Source: Puia dinghuensis
Lineage (GTDB): Bacteria; Bacteroidota; Bacteroidia; Chitinophagales; Chitinophagaceae
NCBI RefSeq assembly: GCF_014642875.1
Contig: NZ_BMJC01000005.1
Span: 62,001-126,000 of the forward strand
Direction: 5' to 3'
Length of the DNA: 64,000 nucleotides
Position numbers and translations under genes: made by a program
Shown here: positions 29,973-38,901 of the stretch, piece after piece
How the letters are laid out: each line of letters begins with the position of its first letter
Numbering within the stretch: the first letter of the stretch is position 1
Notes under the pieces: model-generated
Told to the model about the DNA's origin: nothing
Database searches by the model: none
The model's input: only the letters and a program-made list of their open reading frames with translations

Positions 29973-30257
29973 ATGTTCTCGCAACAAGAAATGCCCGCCC
30001 TCATCCAGCTCCTCACCGACTTCACAAAAAGAATGGCGCTGGAGCACGACTTTCAAACCGTAAGAAAATGCATGACCCTAATGGGAAGACTCTATGAGAA
30101 AGGCAATATGCAAACCCGCAACGCAATAGAGAACATCTTCATCTACTCCTTCTCGACGATGATGTGCAGTTGTAATATTGTGGAATGGAAGGTCATCCGG
30201 GCCGCAATGCCCGAACCCCTGTACGCCCTCTACGTCCAACAGGTCTCAAAACCCTAG
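29973..30257 (+). CDS. Small hypothetical protein
   Basis: This is a 94-residue predicted helical protein without a signal or membrane segment. It contains two adjacent cysteines' worth of context in FSTMMCSCNIVEW and an N-terminal amphipathic stretch (MPALIQLLTDFTKRM). I do not recognise the family. Codon use and position, in an open 760-bp space between GNAT and YcxB, support a real gene. It is followed at once by a dispersed GC-rich repeat. Confidence 0.55.
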   Translation: MFSQQEMPALIQLLTDFTKRMALEHDFQTVRKCMTLMGRLYEKGNMQTRNAIENIFIYSFSTMMCSCNIVEWKVIRAAMPEPLYALYVQQVSKP

Positions 30258-30475
30258 GGCTTTCCCCTTCGGGTCGGGTGTTCAGCTCATAGTCCTCGCC
30301 TTGCTCCGGGCTATCCGCTTCACCCCCTAACGCAGGCCGCGCAGAACTTCGTCGGGCCTGCTTCGCCACGGTCCTCCTCGTTCGCAACCTTCGCCTAAGG
30401 GCTCGGTTGTGCTGTAGCCTCGACGCTAATTATCCGGGCTGCCGCTTCGATCGCTAACGCTCCGTCGCTTCTTGC
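30257..30475. repeat. Dispersed repeat, copies A and B
   Basis: 30271-30335 is about 92% identical (60 of 65) to 49808-49872. The head 30257-30278 matches 31069-31090 at 21 of 22 positions. A second tail-like copy with CGGGCT...CTAACGC lies at 30435-30460. The 263-bp space between the two genes holds only this material. Confidence 0.85.
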
Positions 30476-30520
30476 CGATTATTGCTTATTTTGGGTGCCT
30501 AACAACCTGTGTCTCACCCA

Positions 30521-31045
30521 ATGCAAGATACTTTTATAATCCCCCAAGACTTTACCCTCGGCGAATGGTATAGCTTCGCCTACGCCTCCCTGTACAAGTC
30601 AAGATGGATGCGAATGGTGCTCCTCTTCATCACCGGCATCAACCTGATACCGCTGGCGCTTGAGATCCCGTCAATAGTACTGGAAGGAAAATTCCACCCG
30701 GCTGACATTTTAACCGCCTTCATTGGCCCGCTCTTCTTTCTCGCCTTTATGTGCGTGGGCCTGCTCGTAGGGGGGCCGCTTATCTTTACGACCAAACCGG
30801 AACTGGTTCATGACATCACCAACCGGTTCACCCACTGGGGACTGGAAATAGATACAAAGACAAAACAAACCTCCATTCCCTGGCGCAATCTGGACAAGCT
30901 GAAAGAAACAAAGAATTTCTATTGGCTGGATGGGAAAAAAGGCAAACCCCCAGTCCTCATCGTCATCCAGAAAAGAATGTTCGCCTCAGAAGAACATCGC
31001 GCCGCCTTCAAAGCATTCGTAACCCAAAACCTTACGCCGCCATAA
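30521..31045 (+). CDS. YcxB-like membrane protein
   Basis: This 174-residue protein has two probable transmembrane helices (about residues 30-50 and 68-92). The C-terminal soluble part contains FTHWGLEIDTKTKQTSIPW and LDKLKETKNFYWL, the pattern of the YcxB-like domain (a conserved domain of unknown function). ATG at 30521 is preferred over an upstream GTG. The gene is flanked by members of the same dispersed repeat family (30257-30475 and 31069-31177) and converges on ppc. Confidence 0.65.
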   Translation: MQDTFIIPQDFTLGEWYSFAYASLYKSRWMRMVLLFITGINLIPLALEIPSIVLEGKFHPADILTAFIGPLFFLAFMCVGLLVGGPLIFTTKPELVHDITNRFTHWGLEIDTKTKQTSIPWRNLDKLKETKNFYWLDGKKGKPPVLIVIQKRMFASEEHRAAFKAFVTQNLTPP

Positions 31046-31068
31046 CGCCAGGCCCCTACTCACACCTC

Positions 31069-31177
31069 GGGCGTTCCCCTTCGGGTCGGGCCAGGAACGG
31101 CAGGAAGCCGTTCGGCCGAAGGCCAATCATTAGACTCGCTGTAGTCCCGCTCGGGCTGCCGCTGCGATCCCTAACGC
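31069..31177. repeat. Dispersed repeat, copy C
   Basis: The head at 31069-31090 matches copy A at 21 of 22 bases, and the tail at 31152-31177 carries CGGGCTGCCGCT...CTAACGC. The middle differs. Its end abuts the stop codon of ppc (31177-31179). Confidence 0.75.
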
Positions 31178-33756
31178 TACGCGCTATTCCTGGCGGCATT
31201 AATAATCCCAAAAGAGCTCCTCATAATCAGCTTCTCATACACCTCCTTCATCGGCTTATTATCACCGCTCTTCTCTATCGCCTGGAATTTCGTCAGCGCA
31301 TATTGCTGTATCGTATTCAACGGCAGTGCGATCCTCTCCCTCATCTGGATGGACAATTGCTCCACCGGGTAGTCCGCCATCAGCTCATTCTTACCCGAGA
31401 GCTTGAAGATATATTTTTGTGTCAGCTCAAACTCATCATAGATCAGCGTCCATATCTCCCCATACACCGGATGCACCGCAAAATGCTCCGTCAGCGGAAA
31501 GAAACATTTCTTCATCGCCATCTCACAATTGTCCAGCAGCGTCTTGAAGAACAGCGAATTCTCATACAACCGTTTCACCCCCGCCCACTTCCCCTGCTTG
31601 TCCAGGCACTGCAAGGCCTTGCCCACGCCATAATAACCGGTGACATTCTGCTTCAGCTGACTCCAGGAACCAACAAATGGAATGGCCCGCAGGTCCTTCA
31701 GCTCCAACCGCCCGCCGCTCTTTCGCTTCGTAGGCCGGCTGGCGATATTGGTCTCGCTGTAAAACCGCAGCGGACTCACCTCATTCAAATAGGACAGAAA
31801 ATAGGGGTGCTCCTTCAGCTTCGAATACGCCTTATAACTCTCCACCGACAACGCCTGCAACAACTCCTCCTCGTCCGGCTGCAACGTCACCTCCTTCGAA
31901 GAGAACAGCTCATTGGATATCCCCGCGTGTATCAGTTGCTCGATATTATACTGCGCCGAGTCGATCGTCCCGAAATTGGAGCTCACCGTCTGTCCCTGGA
32001 TGGTCAGCTGTATCTGCTTATTGGCGATATTCTTCCCCATCGAAGCATAAAACTTGTGCGTCTTGCCACCGCCACGGGCAGGAGGACCGCCACGGCCATC
32101 AAAGAATACCACATCCACCCCATACTCCTTCGAAATAGCCGTCAGCTCTTCCTTCGCCTTATAGATCGCCCAATTCGCCATCAGGTAACCGCCATCCTTC
32201 GTCCCGTCCGAAAAACCGAGCATTATCGTCTGCGTATGTCCCCGCCGCTGCAGGTGCTGGCGATAATCCTTGTGCTCATACAAAGTCTTCATCACCCCCG
32301 CGGCCGCCTGCAGATCATCCACCGTCTCGAAAAGCGGCACAATATCGACGGTCAGCTCTTCTTTTGTCCAGCCGCAAAGCAGGTACAGCCCCATCACCTC
32401 CAACACATTCACCGCACTCGTGCACTGGCTGATGATATACCGGCTACAGCCATTCTCTCCGTTCATCCGCTGGATGGTCTTCATAGCGGCGATCGAATCC
32501 AGCGTATCCTTCACCAGCGGGTCATCATACAGCTCAGCCTTCACCTCGCCACTCAATTCCGTCAACAGCTCCAGCTTTCGCGCATCCGGCAGTGAAGCAT
32601 AATGCTCCGGCACCAGCCGTTCCTTTGCCGCAATAGCCATTAGTACCCCGCCATGCACACTGCTATCCTGGCGGATATCCAGCGTAGCGAAATGCAACCC
32701 AAAGATCATCACCTTCCCGATCAGGTTATCCACCAAACCCAGGAATAGACTATTATGTTGATAAATAATTATCTCCCTTATCTGCGTCAGTTGCTCCAAT
32801 ATCTCCTCCCGCGTCAGCTCCGTCTGTAGTCCCGGCACAAAAATATTATTGTACAGCTTCTGCTCCAGGTCCGCGACAAGCACATCCACCCCCTTGAAGG
32901 TAAGCCTGCGCTTCAACCTGCGCACATCGAGATAATAACACTTGACTATCGCCCCACGCAAGGCCTCCGCCACCCGCAGCGTCGTATCGGCTTTCACAAA
33001 AGGATTGCCATCCCTATCACCGCCAGGCCAGAAACCCATCTTGATCAAGGCATTGTTCTTATTCACCGCATCCGGGAATTGATCTTTCAACGCGGATATG
33101 ATCCTCCCGCTCGCCTGGTAAAAGACATTCTCCAGGTACCAGATCAGGCTTATCGCCTCATCATAAGGCGTTGGCCGCTGCTTCTTCAAAAAGGGAGTCT
33201 TCCCCAATTGCTGGAGATAAAGATTGATGTCAGCCGCATTATTCTCGATCACCGCCCTCGACAGATCGTTGATGATCCCCAGCACCGCCCCGGGGTAGAA
33301 TTGCGTCGGATGCGCCGTCAACACCAATCGCACGGAATAATCGGTCAATTTCTCCGTCAGCTCTTCTTCCTTCCCCGTCTGTATCACTTCCGACAACAGA
33401 TGCTTCATCGTCCCCGCGCCACTCATATCATTTACAAAACGAAATGCCGCATCCTCCAGCGCGTCGAAAAGCACGATCTGCCTTTCGACATACTGCACAA
33501 AACGAAAAAGCGTATCCGCCTTCTCCCGCTCACCCACACAAGCCGTATGCTTCCGGAAGAAATCTTCCAGGATTTGCTCCGGACTCTGCTTCTTCTTATA
33601 CCCGTCCTCGCAGATCGTCAGCAACAGCGACAACAGTATCCCCGTTTTCTCTATTCGATGAAACGGCAGGGAAGTGAACAGGCTGTTGTATAACTGGAAT
33701 TTGATACCCACCAGGTTCTTGAATTGCGCCAACCCCTGGGACGGTTGATAATTCAT
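31177..33756 (-). CDS. ppc: Phosphoenolpyruvate carboxylase
   Basis: This 859-residue enzyme makes oxaloacetate from PEP and bicarbonate, the precursor of aspartate and so of the threonine and isoleucine pathway encoded alongside. The catalytic histidine is in VLTAHPTQ (His149), the substrate loop in GFWPGGDRDGNPF, and the arginine/glycine loop in FFDGRGGPPARGGG. The C-terminus ends NAARNSA rather than the more usual NTG ending. It is divergent from the thr operon; a TAATTTTG -7 box lies at 33819-33826. Confidence 0.95.
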   Translation of the reverse strand: MNYQPSQGLAQFKNLVGIKFQLYNSLFTSLPFHRIEKTGILLSLLLTICEDGYKKKQSPEQILEDFFRKHTACVGEREKADTLFRFVQYVERQIVLFDALEDAAFRFVNDMSGAGTMKHLLSEVIQTGKEEELTEKLTDYSVRLVLTAHPTQFYPGAVLGIINDLSRAVIENNAADINLYLQQLGKTPFLKKQRPTPYDEAISLIWYLENVFYQASGRIISALKDQFPDAVNKNNALIKMGFWPGGDRDGNPFVKADTTLRVAEALRGAIVKCYYLDVRRLKRRLTFKGVDVLVADLEQKLYNNIFVPGLQTELTREEILEQLTQIREIIIYQHNSLFLGLVDNLIGKVMIFGLHFATLDIRQDSSVHGGVLMAIAAKERLVPEHYASLPDARKLELLTELSGEVKAELYDDPLVKDTLDSIAAMKTIQRMNGENGCSRYIISQCTSAVNVLEVMGLYLLCGWTKEELTVDIVPLFETVDDLQAAAGVMKTLYEHKDYRQHLQRRGHTQTIMLGFSDGTKDGGYLMANWAIYKAKEELTAISKEYGVDVVFFDGRGGPPARGGGKTHKFYASMGKNIANKQIQLTIQGQTVSSNFGTIDSAQYNIEQLIHAGISNELFSSKEVTLQPDEEELLQALSVESYKAYSKLKEHPYFLSYLNEVSPLRFYSETNIASRPTKRKSGGRLELKDLRAIPFVGSWSQLKQNVTGYYGVGKALQCLDKQGKWAGVKRLYENSLFFKTLLDNCEMAMKKCFFPLTEHFAVHPVYGEIWTLIYDEFELTQKYIFKLSGKNELMADYPVEQLSIQMRERIALPLNTIQQYALTKFQAIEKSGDNKPMKEVYEKLIMRSSFGIINAARNSA

Positions 33757-33818
33757 AAAAGGAAATTAATACTGTTCAAAGAATGCAGCCAACGGCCAAT
33801 AACCATTCAAAACAATCG

Positions 33819-33826
33819 CAAAATTA
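33819..33826 (-). promoter_or_regulatory. Candidate ppc promoter (TAATTTTG)
   Basis: This is a perfect TAnnTTTG box on the minus strand, 63 nt upstream of the ppc start. The -33 region is weak. It is back to back with the thr leader promoter. Confidence 0.5.
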
Positions 33827-33856
33827 CTTCATTCACGCTAAGAAATAAGGAAAAAA

Positions 33857-33887
33857 TTGTTTTTACATTCATTTCTTCCTACCTTAG
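33857..33887 (+). promoter_or_regulatory. Promoter of the thr operon leader (TTG-N20-TACCTTAG)
   Basis: TTG at 33857-33859 and TACCTTAG at 33880-33887 (seven of eight to TAnnTTTG) are 20 nt apart. The predicted start at about 33891 nearly coincides with the leader GTG, so the mRNA may be leaderless. Confidence 0.55.
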
Positions 33888-33891
33888 CAAC

Positions 33892-33972
33892 GTGATCCTA
33901 CATCACCATCATATCGCCCCCTCATCCATAGTTGTTGAAATTACAACTATTATCTCCTCCACAACCCGTTAA
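33892..33972 (+). CDS. thrL: thr operon leader peptide
   Basis: This 26-residue frame starts at GTG and ends at TAA. The second half reads IVVEITTIISSTTR: four Thr codons in two pairs and three Ile codons, the same two amino acids as in enterobacterial thr leaders. Four consecutive His codons lie near the start. It is followed 64 nt later by thrA. Two mutually exclusive pairings are visible: 33928-33935 with 33943-33950 (8 bp), and 33962-33967 with 33973-33978 spanning the stop. No U-tract terminator is clear, so the termination step is less certain than in the ilv leader. Confidence 0.68.
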   Translation: MILHHHHIAPSSIVVEITTIISSTTR

Positions 33973-33978
33973 GGGTTG
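33928..33978 (+). promoter_or_regulatory. Competing RNA hairpins of the thr leader
   Basis: An 8-bp hairpin (33928-33935 with 33943-33950, 7-nt loop) overlaps the Thr/Ile codons. A 6-bp hairpin (33962-33967 with 33973-33978) covers the leader stop. ACAAC occurs at both 33943 and 33961, so GTTGT at 33931-33935 can switch partner and open the second hairpin. Confidence 0.5.
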
Positions 33979-34036
33979 CCAATTTCCATATTACCCCCGG
34001 GATTTCCTTCCATCATTTACAAAACTCAACTATTGT

Positions 34037-36484
34037 ATGCAGGTTCTAAAATTCGGCGGCTCTTCCGTAGCAAACGCCGAAAACATAAATAAAGTAATAG
34101 CATTAGTCAAACAGGCACTCGCAAAAGACAAAACCATCCTCGTCGTTTCCGCATTGGGTGGCATCACAGACAAACTCATCCAGGCCGCCCAATCCGCAGC
34201 TACCGGCGACGAATCGTATAAGGAAAAACTCCAGGAGATAGAAAACCGCCACATCGAAACAGTCCGCGCCCTCCTGCCGCTCACCGGCCAGAGCAGCGTC
34301 CTCAGCGCAGTAAAGACCCGTTGCAACGAGATCGAAGACATCTGCAGCGGCGTATTCCTGCTCGGCGAACTCTCCGCCCGCACCCAGGACAAGATCGTCA
34401 GCTATGGCGAACTGTTATCCTCCTTCATCATCGCCGCCCGCTTCGAATCCGCCGGCATCGCCAACGCCTGGAAAGACTCCCGCGAACTCATCCGCACCGA
34501 CTCCCGGTTTGGCCACGCCGCCGTCGACTTCGTCACCACCAACGCCCGCATCCTGGGGTACATCCTCGAGAACCCGGCCGTCAACCTATTCATCCTGCCC
34601 GGCTTCATCGCCAGCGATAGCCACAACGTTACCACCACTCTCGGAAGAGGTGGCTCAGACTACACCGCCGCCATAGTAGCAGCAGCCCTCGACGGGCATA
34701 CGCTCGAGATCTGGACAGACGTCTCCGGTATGATGACCGCCGACCCCCGCCTCGTCTCCAACCCGCGGCTCATCCCCAACATCTCCTACCAGGAAGCCAT
34801 GGAGCTGTCCCACTTCGGCGCCAAGGTCATCTATCCGCCAACCATCCAGCCCGTGATGCGAAAAGGCATCCCCGTCTGGATAAAAAATACGTTCGCCCCG
34901 GCCGACCCGGGCACCGTCATCGAATTCGAGACCACAAACAACGGCAGCAGCATCCGCGGCATCTCAAGTATTGCCAAGGTCGCTCTCCTGAGCCTCGAAG
35001 GCAGCGGGATGGTCGGCATCCCCGGCTTCTCCAAGCGCCTCTTCGAAGCCCTCTCCGGCCAACAGATCAACGTCATCCTCATCACCCAGGGCTCTTCCGA
35101 ACACAGCATCTGCGTAGGCGTCGATGAAAATAGCGCCAGCGCCGCCAAACAGGCCGTGGACAATGCCTTCGACTATGAGATCAACACCGGCATCGTCGAA
35201 CCGCTCATCATCGAAACCGGCTTGGCCATCATCGCCCTCGTAGGCGATCACATGAAAAGCCACCCCGGCGTCAGCGGCAAAATGTTCGGCGCCCTCGGCC
35301 GCAACGGCGTCAACGTCCGCGCCATCGCCCAGGGTAGCTCGGAAAGAAATATCTCCGCCGTCGTCGCCGCTGACGATGTCCGCAAGGCCATCAACGTCCT
35401 CCATGAAGAATTCTTCGAAACCTCCTATAAACAAATAAACCTTTTCATCACCGGCACCGGCAATGTAGGCCACCGCCTCATCGCCCAGCTCCTCCAGCAA
35501 AGATCCTACCTCCAGGAACACCTCCGCATCCAGATCCGGATCATCGGCCTCGCCAACAGCCGCAAAATGGTCTTCAATAACGAAGGCATCTCCCTGGACA
35601 ACTGGCAGCATCATCTCGACAACGGTCAGCCGATGCAGCTCGACGAATGGATCGCCGGCATCACCAGCCGCAACCTGCGCAACACCGTCTTCGCCGATGT
35701 CACCGCCAACGCCGACGTTGCCTCCCGCTACGCCGCCCTCCTGCAAAAAAGCATCTCCGTCGTCGCCTGCAACAAAATAGCCTGCTCGTCTATCTACGGC
35801 AACTATAGGCTGCTAAAAGACCTGGCGCGGGAATTCAACGCCCCCTTCCTCTTCGAAACAAATGTCGGCGCCGGCCTCCCCGTCATCGGCACGCTCAACG
35901 ACCTGCTTCGCAGCGGCGACAAGGTCCGTCGCATCCAGGCCGTCCTCAGCGGCACCCTCAACTTCGTTTTTAACAACTACAACGGCCAGCGCCCCTTCTC
36001 CGACGTCGTCCGCCAGGCCCAGGAAGAAGGCTACACCGAGCCCGATCCGCGCCTCGACCTCAGCGGCACCGACGTCATGCGCAAGATCATGATCCTCGCA
36101 AGGGAATCCGGCGAAAAGACGGAAATGGAAGACATCGGCAACCGTAGCTTTATGCCCGCCTCCTGCATGCAAGGAAGCGTAGCGGACTTCTATGCCGCCA
36201 TGACCAAAGAAGAAGCCCATTTCAAACAGCTCTACCAGGCCGCGGCCAGCGAAGGAAAGAAACTGAAATTCGTGGCAAGCTATGACAACGGCAAGGCCTC
36301 CGTCGGCCTCGAGCACATCGGCCCCGAACACGATCTTTACCATCTCTATGGAAAGGATAATGTAGTACTGTTCTATACCGATCGCTATCCCGAACAACCC
36401 CTCGTCGTAAAAGGCGCCGGCGCGGGTGCGGACGTCACCGCCTCCGGGGTATTCGCCGACATTTTACGCGCTATCAATTCTTAA
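34037..36484 (+). CDS. thrA: Bifunctional aspartokinase / homoserine dehydrogenase
   Basis: This 815-residue fusion catalyses the first and third steps of the aspartate-to-threonine pathway. The aspartokinase signature VLKFGGSSVANAENI is at residues 3-17. ACT regulatory domains occupy roughly residues 315-460, and the homoserine dehydrogenase Rossmann fold starts at INLFITGTGNVGHRLIAQL near 468. The true start is the ATG directly before QVLKFGG; the open frame extends upstream without conservation. It is the first structural gene of thrA-thrB-thrC behind a leader peptide. Confidence 0.96.
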   Translation: MQVLKFGGSSVANAENINKVIALVKQALAKDKTILVVSALGGITDKLIQAAQSAATGDESYKEKLQEIENRHIETVRALLPLTGQSSVLSAVKTRCNEIEDICSGVFLLGELSARTQDKIVSYGELLSSFIIAARFESAGIANAWKDSRELIRTDSRFGHAAVDFVTTNARILGYILENPAVNLFILPGFIASDSHNVTTTLGRGGSDYTAAIVAAALDGHTLEIWTDVSGMMTADPRLVSNPRLIPNISYQEAMELSHFGAKVIYPPTIQPVMRKGIPVWIKNTFAPADPGTVIEFETTNNGSSIRGISSIAKVALLSLEGSGMVGIPGFSKRLFEALSGQQINVILITQGSSEHSICVGVDENSASAAKQAVDNAFDYEINTGIVEPLIIETGLAIIALVGDHMKSHPGVSGKMFGALGRNGVNVRAIAQGSSERNISAVVAADDVRKAINVLHEEFFETSYKQINLFITGTGNVGHRLIAQLLQQRSYLQEHLRIQIRIIGLANSRKMVFNNEGISLDNWQHHLDNGQPMQLDEWIAGITSRNLRNTVFADVTANADVASRYAALLQKSISVVACNKIACSSIYGNYRLLKDLAREFNAPFLFETNVGAGLPVIGTLNDLLRSGDKVRRIQAVLSGTLNFVFNNYNGQRPFSDVVRQAQEEGYTEPDPRLDLSGTDVMRKIMILARESGEKTEMEDIGNRSFMPASCMQGSVADFYAAMTKEEAHFKQLYQAAASEGKKLKFVASYDNGKASVGLEHIGPEHDLYHLYGKDNVVLFYTDRYPEQPLVVKGAGAGADVTASGVFADILRAINS

Positions 36485-36486
36485 CC

Positions 36487-36549
36487 GTGAAGCAGCACAC
36501 CATACACGTGAAGCAGGACACCATACATATGCAGCAGCACACCATACAA
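36487..36549 (+). repeat. Three tandem 21-bp repeats before thrB
   Basis: The units at 36487-36507, 36508-36528 and 36529-36549 share AAGCAG(C/G)ACACCATACA-type sequence with few changes. They fill the thrA-thrB spacer and end 2 nt before the thrB ATG. The thrB frame is open through all three. Confidence 0.9.
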
Positions 36550-36551
36550 TT

Positions 36552-37484
36552 ATGAATAAGGTCACTATACAATCTCCGGCCACCGTCGCCAATCTCGTAT
36601 GCGGGTTCGATATCCTCGGCATGGCGCTCGATCAGCCCTATGACATCATGGAAGTCCGCAAGCTGGACAAGCCCGGCGTCATCATCACCAGCCTGGACGG
36701 CTTTCCACTCCCCGCCGACCCCGCAAAGAACACCGCGGGTGCCCCCCTCATCGAGATGCTGGCCGAACTCGACCAGCCCATCGGCTTCGAAGTCATCATC
36801 AACAAACAGATAAAACCCGGCAGCGGCATCGGAAGTAGCGCCGCGTCAGCGGCCGGTGCAGTGGTCGCCGCCAATCACCTCCTCGGCAACCCGTTCTCCA
36901 AGGAAGACATGGTCCGCTTTGCCCTCTTTGGCGAAAAAGTCGCCTCCGGCGTCAAACACGCGGACAACATCGCCCCCTGCATCTATGGAGGAATCACCCT
37001 CATTCGCTCCATCTTCCCCCTCGACATCGTCTCTATCCCCGCTCCACGCCTCTACGTCACCGTGGTACATCCACAGATAGAGGTCCGGACATCCGACGCC
37101 CGGCAGATCCTGCGCAAACAGGTATTGCTGAAGGACGCCATTCGGCAATGGGGCAACATCGCCGGCCTGGTGGCCGGCTTTGTCAAGAACGACTACGATC
37201 TCATCGGCCGCAGCCTCGAAGACGTCATCATCGAACCTGTCCGCAGCATGCTCATCCCCGGCTTCGACGAAGTAAAAGCAAAATGCAAGGAAGCCGGCGC
37301 CCTCGGCGGCGGCATCTCCGGCTCAGGACCCTCCATCTTCATGCTGAGTAAAGACCTCGCCACCGCCCAACAGGTCGAAACCACCATGAAAGCGATCTAC
37401 ACCCGCATCGGGCTCGATCACCACACCTACGTCACCACCATCAACCAACAAGGAGTAAAGATCATCGAACATGCAATACTATAG
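36552..37484 (+). CDS. thrB: Homoserine kinase
   Basis: This 310-residue GHMP-family kinase phosphorylates homoserine. The ATP-binding glycine loop KPGSGIGSSAASAAGAVVA lies near residues 87-105, and the C-terminal GGGISGSGPSIFML motif is present. ATG at 36552 fits the family N-terminus (MNKVTIQSPATVANL). A frame open upstream comes from three 21-bp repeats and is unlikely to be protein. It overlaps thrC by 14 nt. Confidence 0.95.
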   Translation: MNKVTIQSPATVANLVCGFDILGMALDQPYDIMEVRKLDKPGVIITSLDGFPLPADPAKNTAGAPLIEMLAELDQPIGFEVIINKQIKPGSGIGSSAASAAGAVVAANHLLGNPFSKEDMVRFALFGEKVASGVKHADNIAPCIYGGITLIRSIFPLDIVSIPAPRLYVTVVHPQIEVRTSDARQILRKQVLLKDAIRQWGNIAGLVAGFVKNDYDLIGRSLEDVIIEPVRSMLIPGFDEVKAKCKEAGALGGGISGSGPSIFMLSKDLATAQQVETTMKAIYTRIGLDHHTYVTTINQQGVKIIEHAIL

Positions 37485-38892
37485 TCTAAATAATCCTACA
37501 GGCGCCCCCGTCAGTTTCAAAGAAGCCACCATCCAGGGTCAAGCCCCGGACAAAGGCCTCTACTTTCCCCAGTCCATCCCTGCCCTCCCCAAAACCCTTC
37601 TCGATAACATCGACACCCTGTCCCGCGAAGAGCTCGCCTACCAGGTGATCCGCCCCTACACCGGCGACACCATTCCGGAACCAGAACTCCGCCGCATCGT
37701 CGCCGAAACCATCAACTTCGACTTCCCCCTCGTCCCCATCTCCCCGGCATCATCTACCCCCGGCGAACGCCCCATCGCCACCGTATCCCCCGGCGAACCC
37801 CTTCCGGCATCCGCCAACCCCGCCACCACTCCCTCCGCCGCCGCATCCTCAGGCAAAACCCCCGCCACCAATAGCTGGGCCCTCGAACTCTTCCACGGCC
37901 CCACCCTCGCCTTCAAAGACGTAGGCGCCCGCTTCATGAGCCGCTGCCTGGGTTACTTCGTCCGCGACACCCACCGCCCCGTAACCGTCCTTGTCGCCAC
38001 CTCCGGCGACACCGGCGGCGCCGTTGCCAGCGGCTTCTATGACGTCGAAGGCATCAACGTCGTCATCCTCTACCCCTCGGGAAAGGTCAGCAGCGTCCAG
38101 GAACTCCAGCTCACCACCCTCGGAAAAAATATCACTGCCCTCGAAGTAAATGGCAGCTTCGACGACTGCCAGCAAATGGTAAAAGAAGCATTCGCCGACC
38201 AAAGCATAAAGCAAAAACTCTTCCTCACCTCCGCCAACTCCATCAACGTCGCCCGCTGGCTGCCCCAGCAGTTCTATTATTTCTTCGCCTGGCAACAATG
38301 GGCCGATAAAGCCCATCCCCCCGTCATCTGCGTTCCCAGTGGCAACTTCGGCAACATCTGCGCCGGCATCCTCGCCCACTGCTCCGGCCTCCCCGCCAGC
38401 CACTTCATCGCCGCCTGCAACGCAAACGACGTCATCCCCATGTTCCTCCAAACCGGTGAATTCCAAACCAAGCCCTCCGTGCCCACACTCTCCAATGCCA
38501 TGGACGTCGCCAACCCCAGCAACTTCGTCCGCATCCTCGAACTCTTCGGGAAACACCTGCCCTCCCTGCAAAAAACCCTCACCGCCTACAGCATCTCCGA
38601 CGAGGAAACCATCACGGCCATCCGCCGCCTCTTCACCGATCACCACTATCTCGCCGATCCCCATGGCGCCGTAGGCTGGCTCGCGCTACAGCGATTCCTG
38701 GAAGCCCACCCCGGCGAAAAAGGCTACTTCCTCGAAACAGCGCACCCGGTAAAATTCTACGACACCGTAGAACCCATCATCGGCCAACGGATACCCTTAC
38801 CCGACTCCGTCGCCCCATTGCTCGACAAACAAAAACAAAGCAAAAAGATCGAAGCGCACTACACTATTTTGAAGGATTTCCTGTTATCTTAG
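37471..38892 (+). CDS. thrC: Threonine synthase with a low-complexity insertion
   Basis: This 473-residue PLP enzyme converts phosphohomoserine to threonine. The PLP lysine is Lys149 in LAFKDVGARFMSRCL, and SGDTGGAVASGFY binds the cofactor phosphate. About residues 91-133 are a Pro/Ala/Ser/Thr-rich segment just before the conserved LELFHGPT; it is not part of the usual fold and contains a partial internal repeat (TPGERP, SPGEPLP). Without it the length, about 430, is normal for the family. The frame is intact on both sides, so it is probably a tolerated surface loop. Confidence 0.93.
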   Translation: MQYYSLNNPTGAPVSFKEATIQGQAPDKGLYFPQSIPALPKTLLDNIDTLSREELAYQVIRPYTGDTIPEPELRRIVAETINFDFPLVPISPASSTPGERPIATVSPGEPLPASANPATTPSAAASSGKTPATNSWALELFHGPTLAFKDVGARFMSRCLGYFVRDTHRPVTVLVATSGDTGGAVASGFYDVEGINVVILYPSGKVSSVQELQLTTLGKNITALEVNGSFDDCQQMVKEAFADQSIKQKLFLTSANSINVARWLPQQFYYFFAWQQWADKAHPPVICVPSGNFGNICAGILAHCSGLPASHFIAACNANDVIPMFLQTGEFQTKPSVPTLSNAMDVANPSNFVRILELFGKHLPSLQKTLTAYSISDEETITAIRRLFTDHHYLADPHGAVGWLALQRFLEAHPGEKGYFLETAHPVKFYDTVEPIIGQRIPLPDSVAPLLDKQKQSKKIEAHYTILKDFLLS

Positions 38893-38901
38893 AGCAAGCT
38901 C

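Noticed and set aside
30193-30387. Minus-strand frame of 64 codons in the repeat region
   Set aside because: It consists of the dispersed repeat and has Arg/Pro/Gly-rich low-complexity content.
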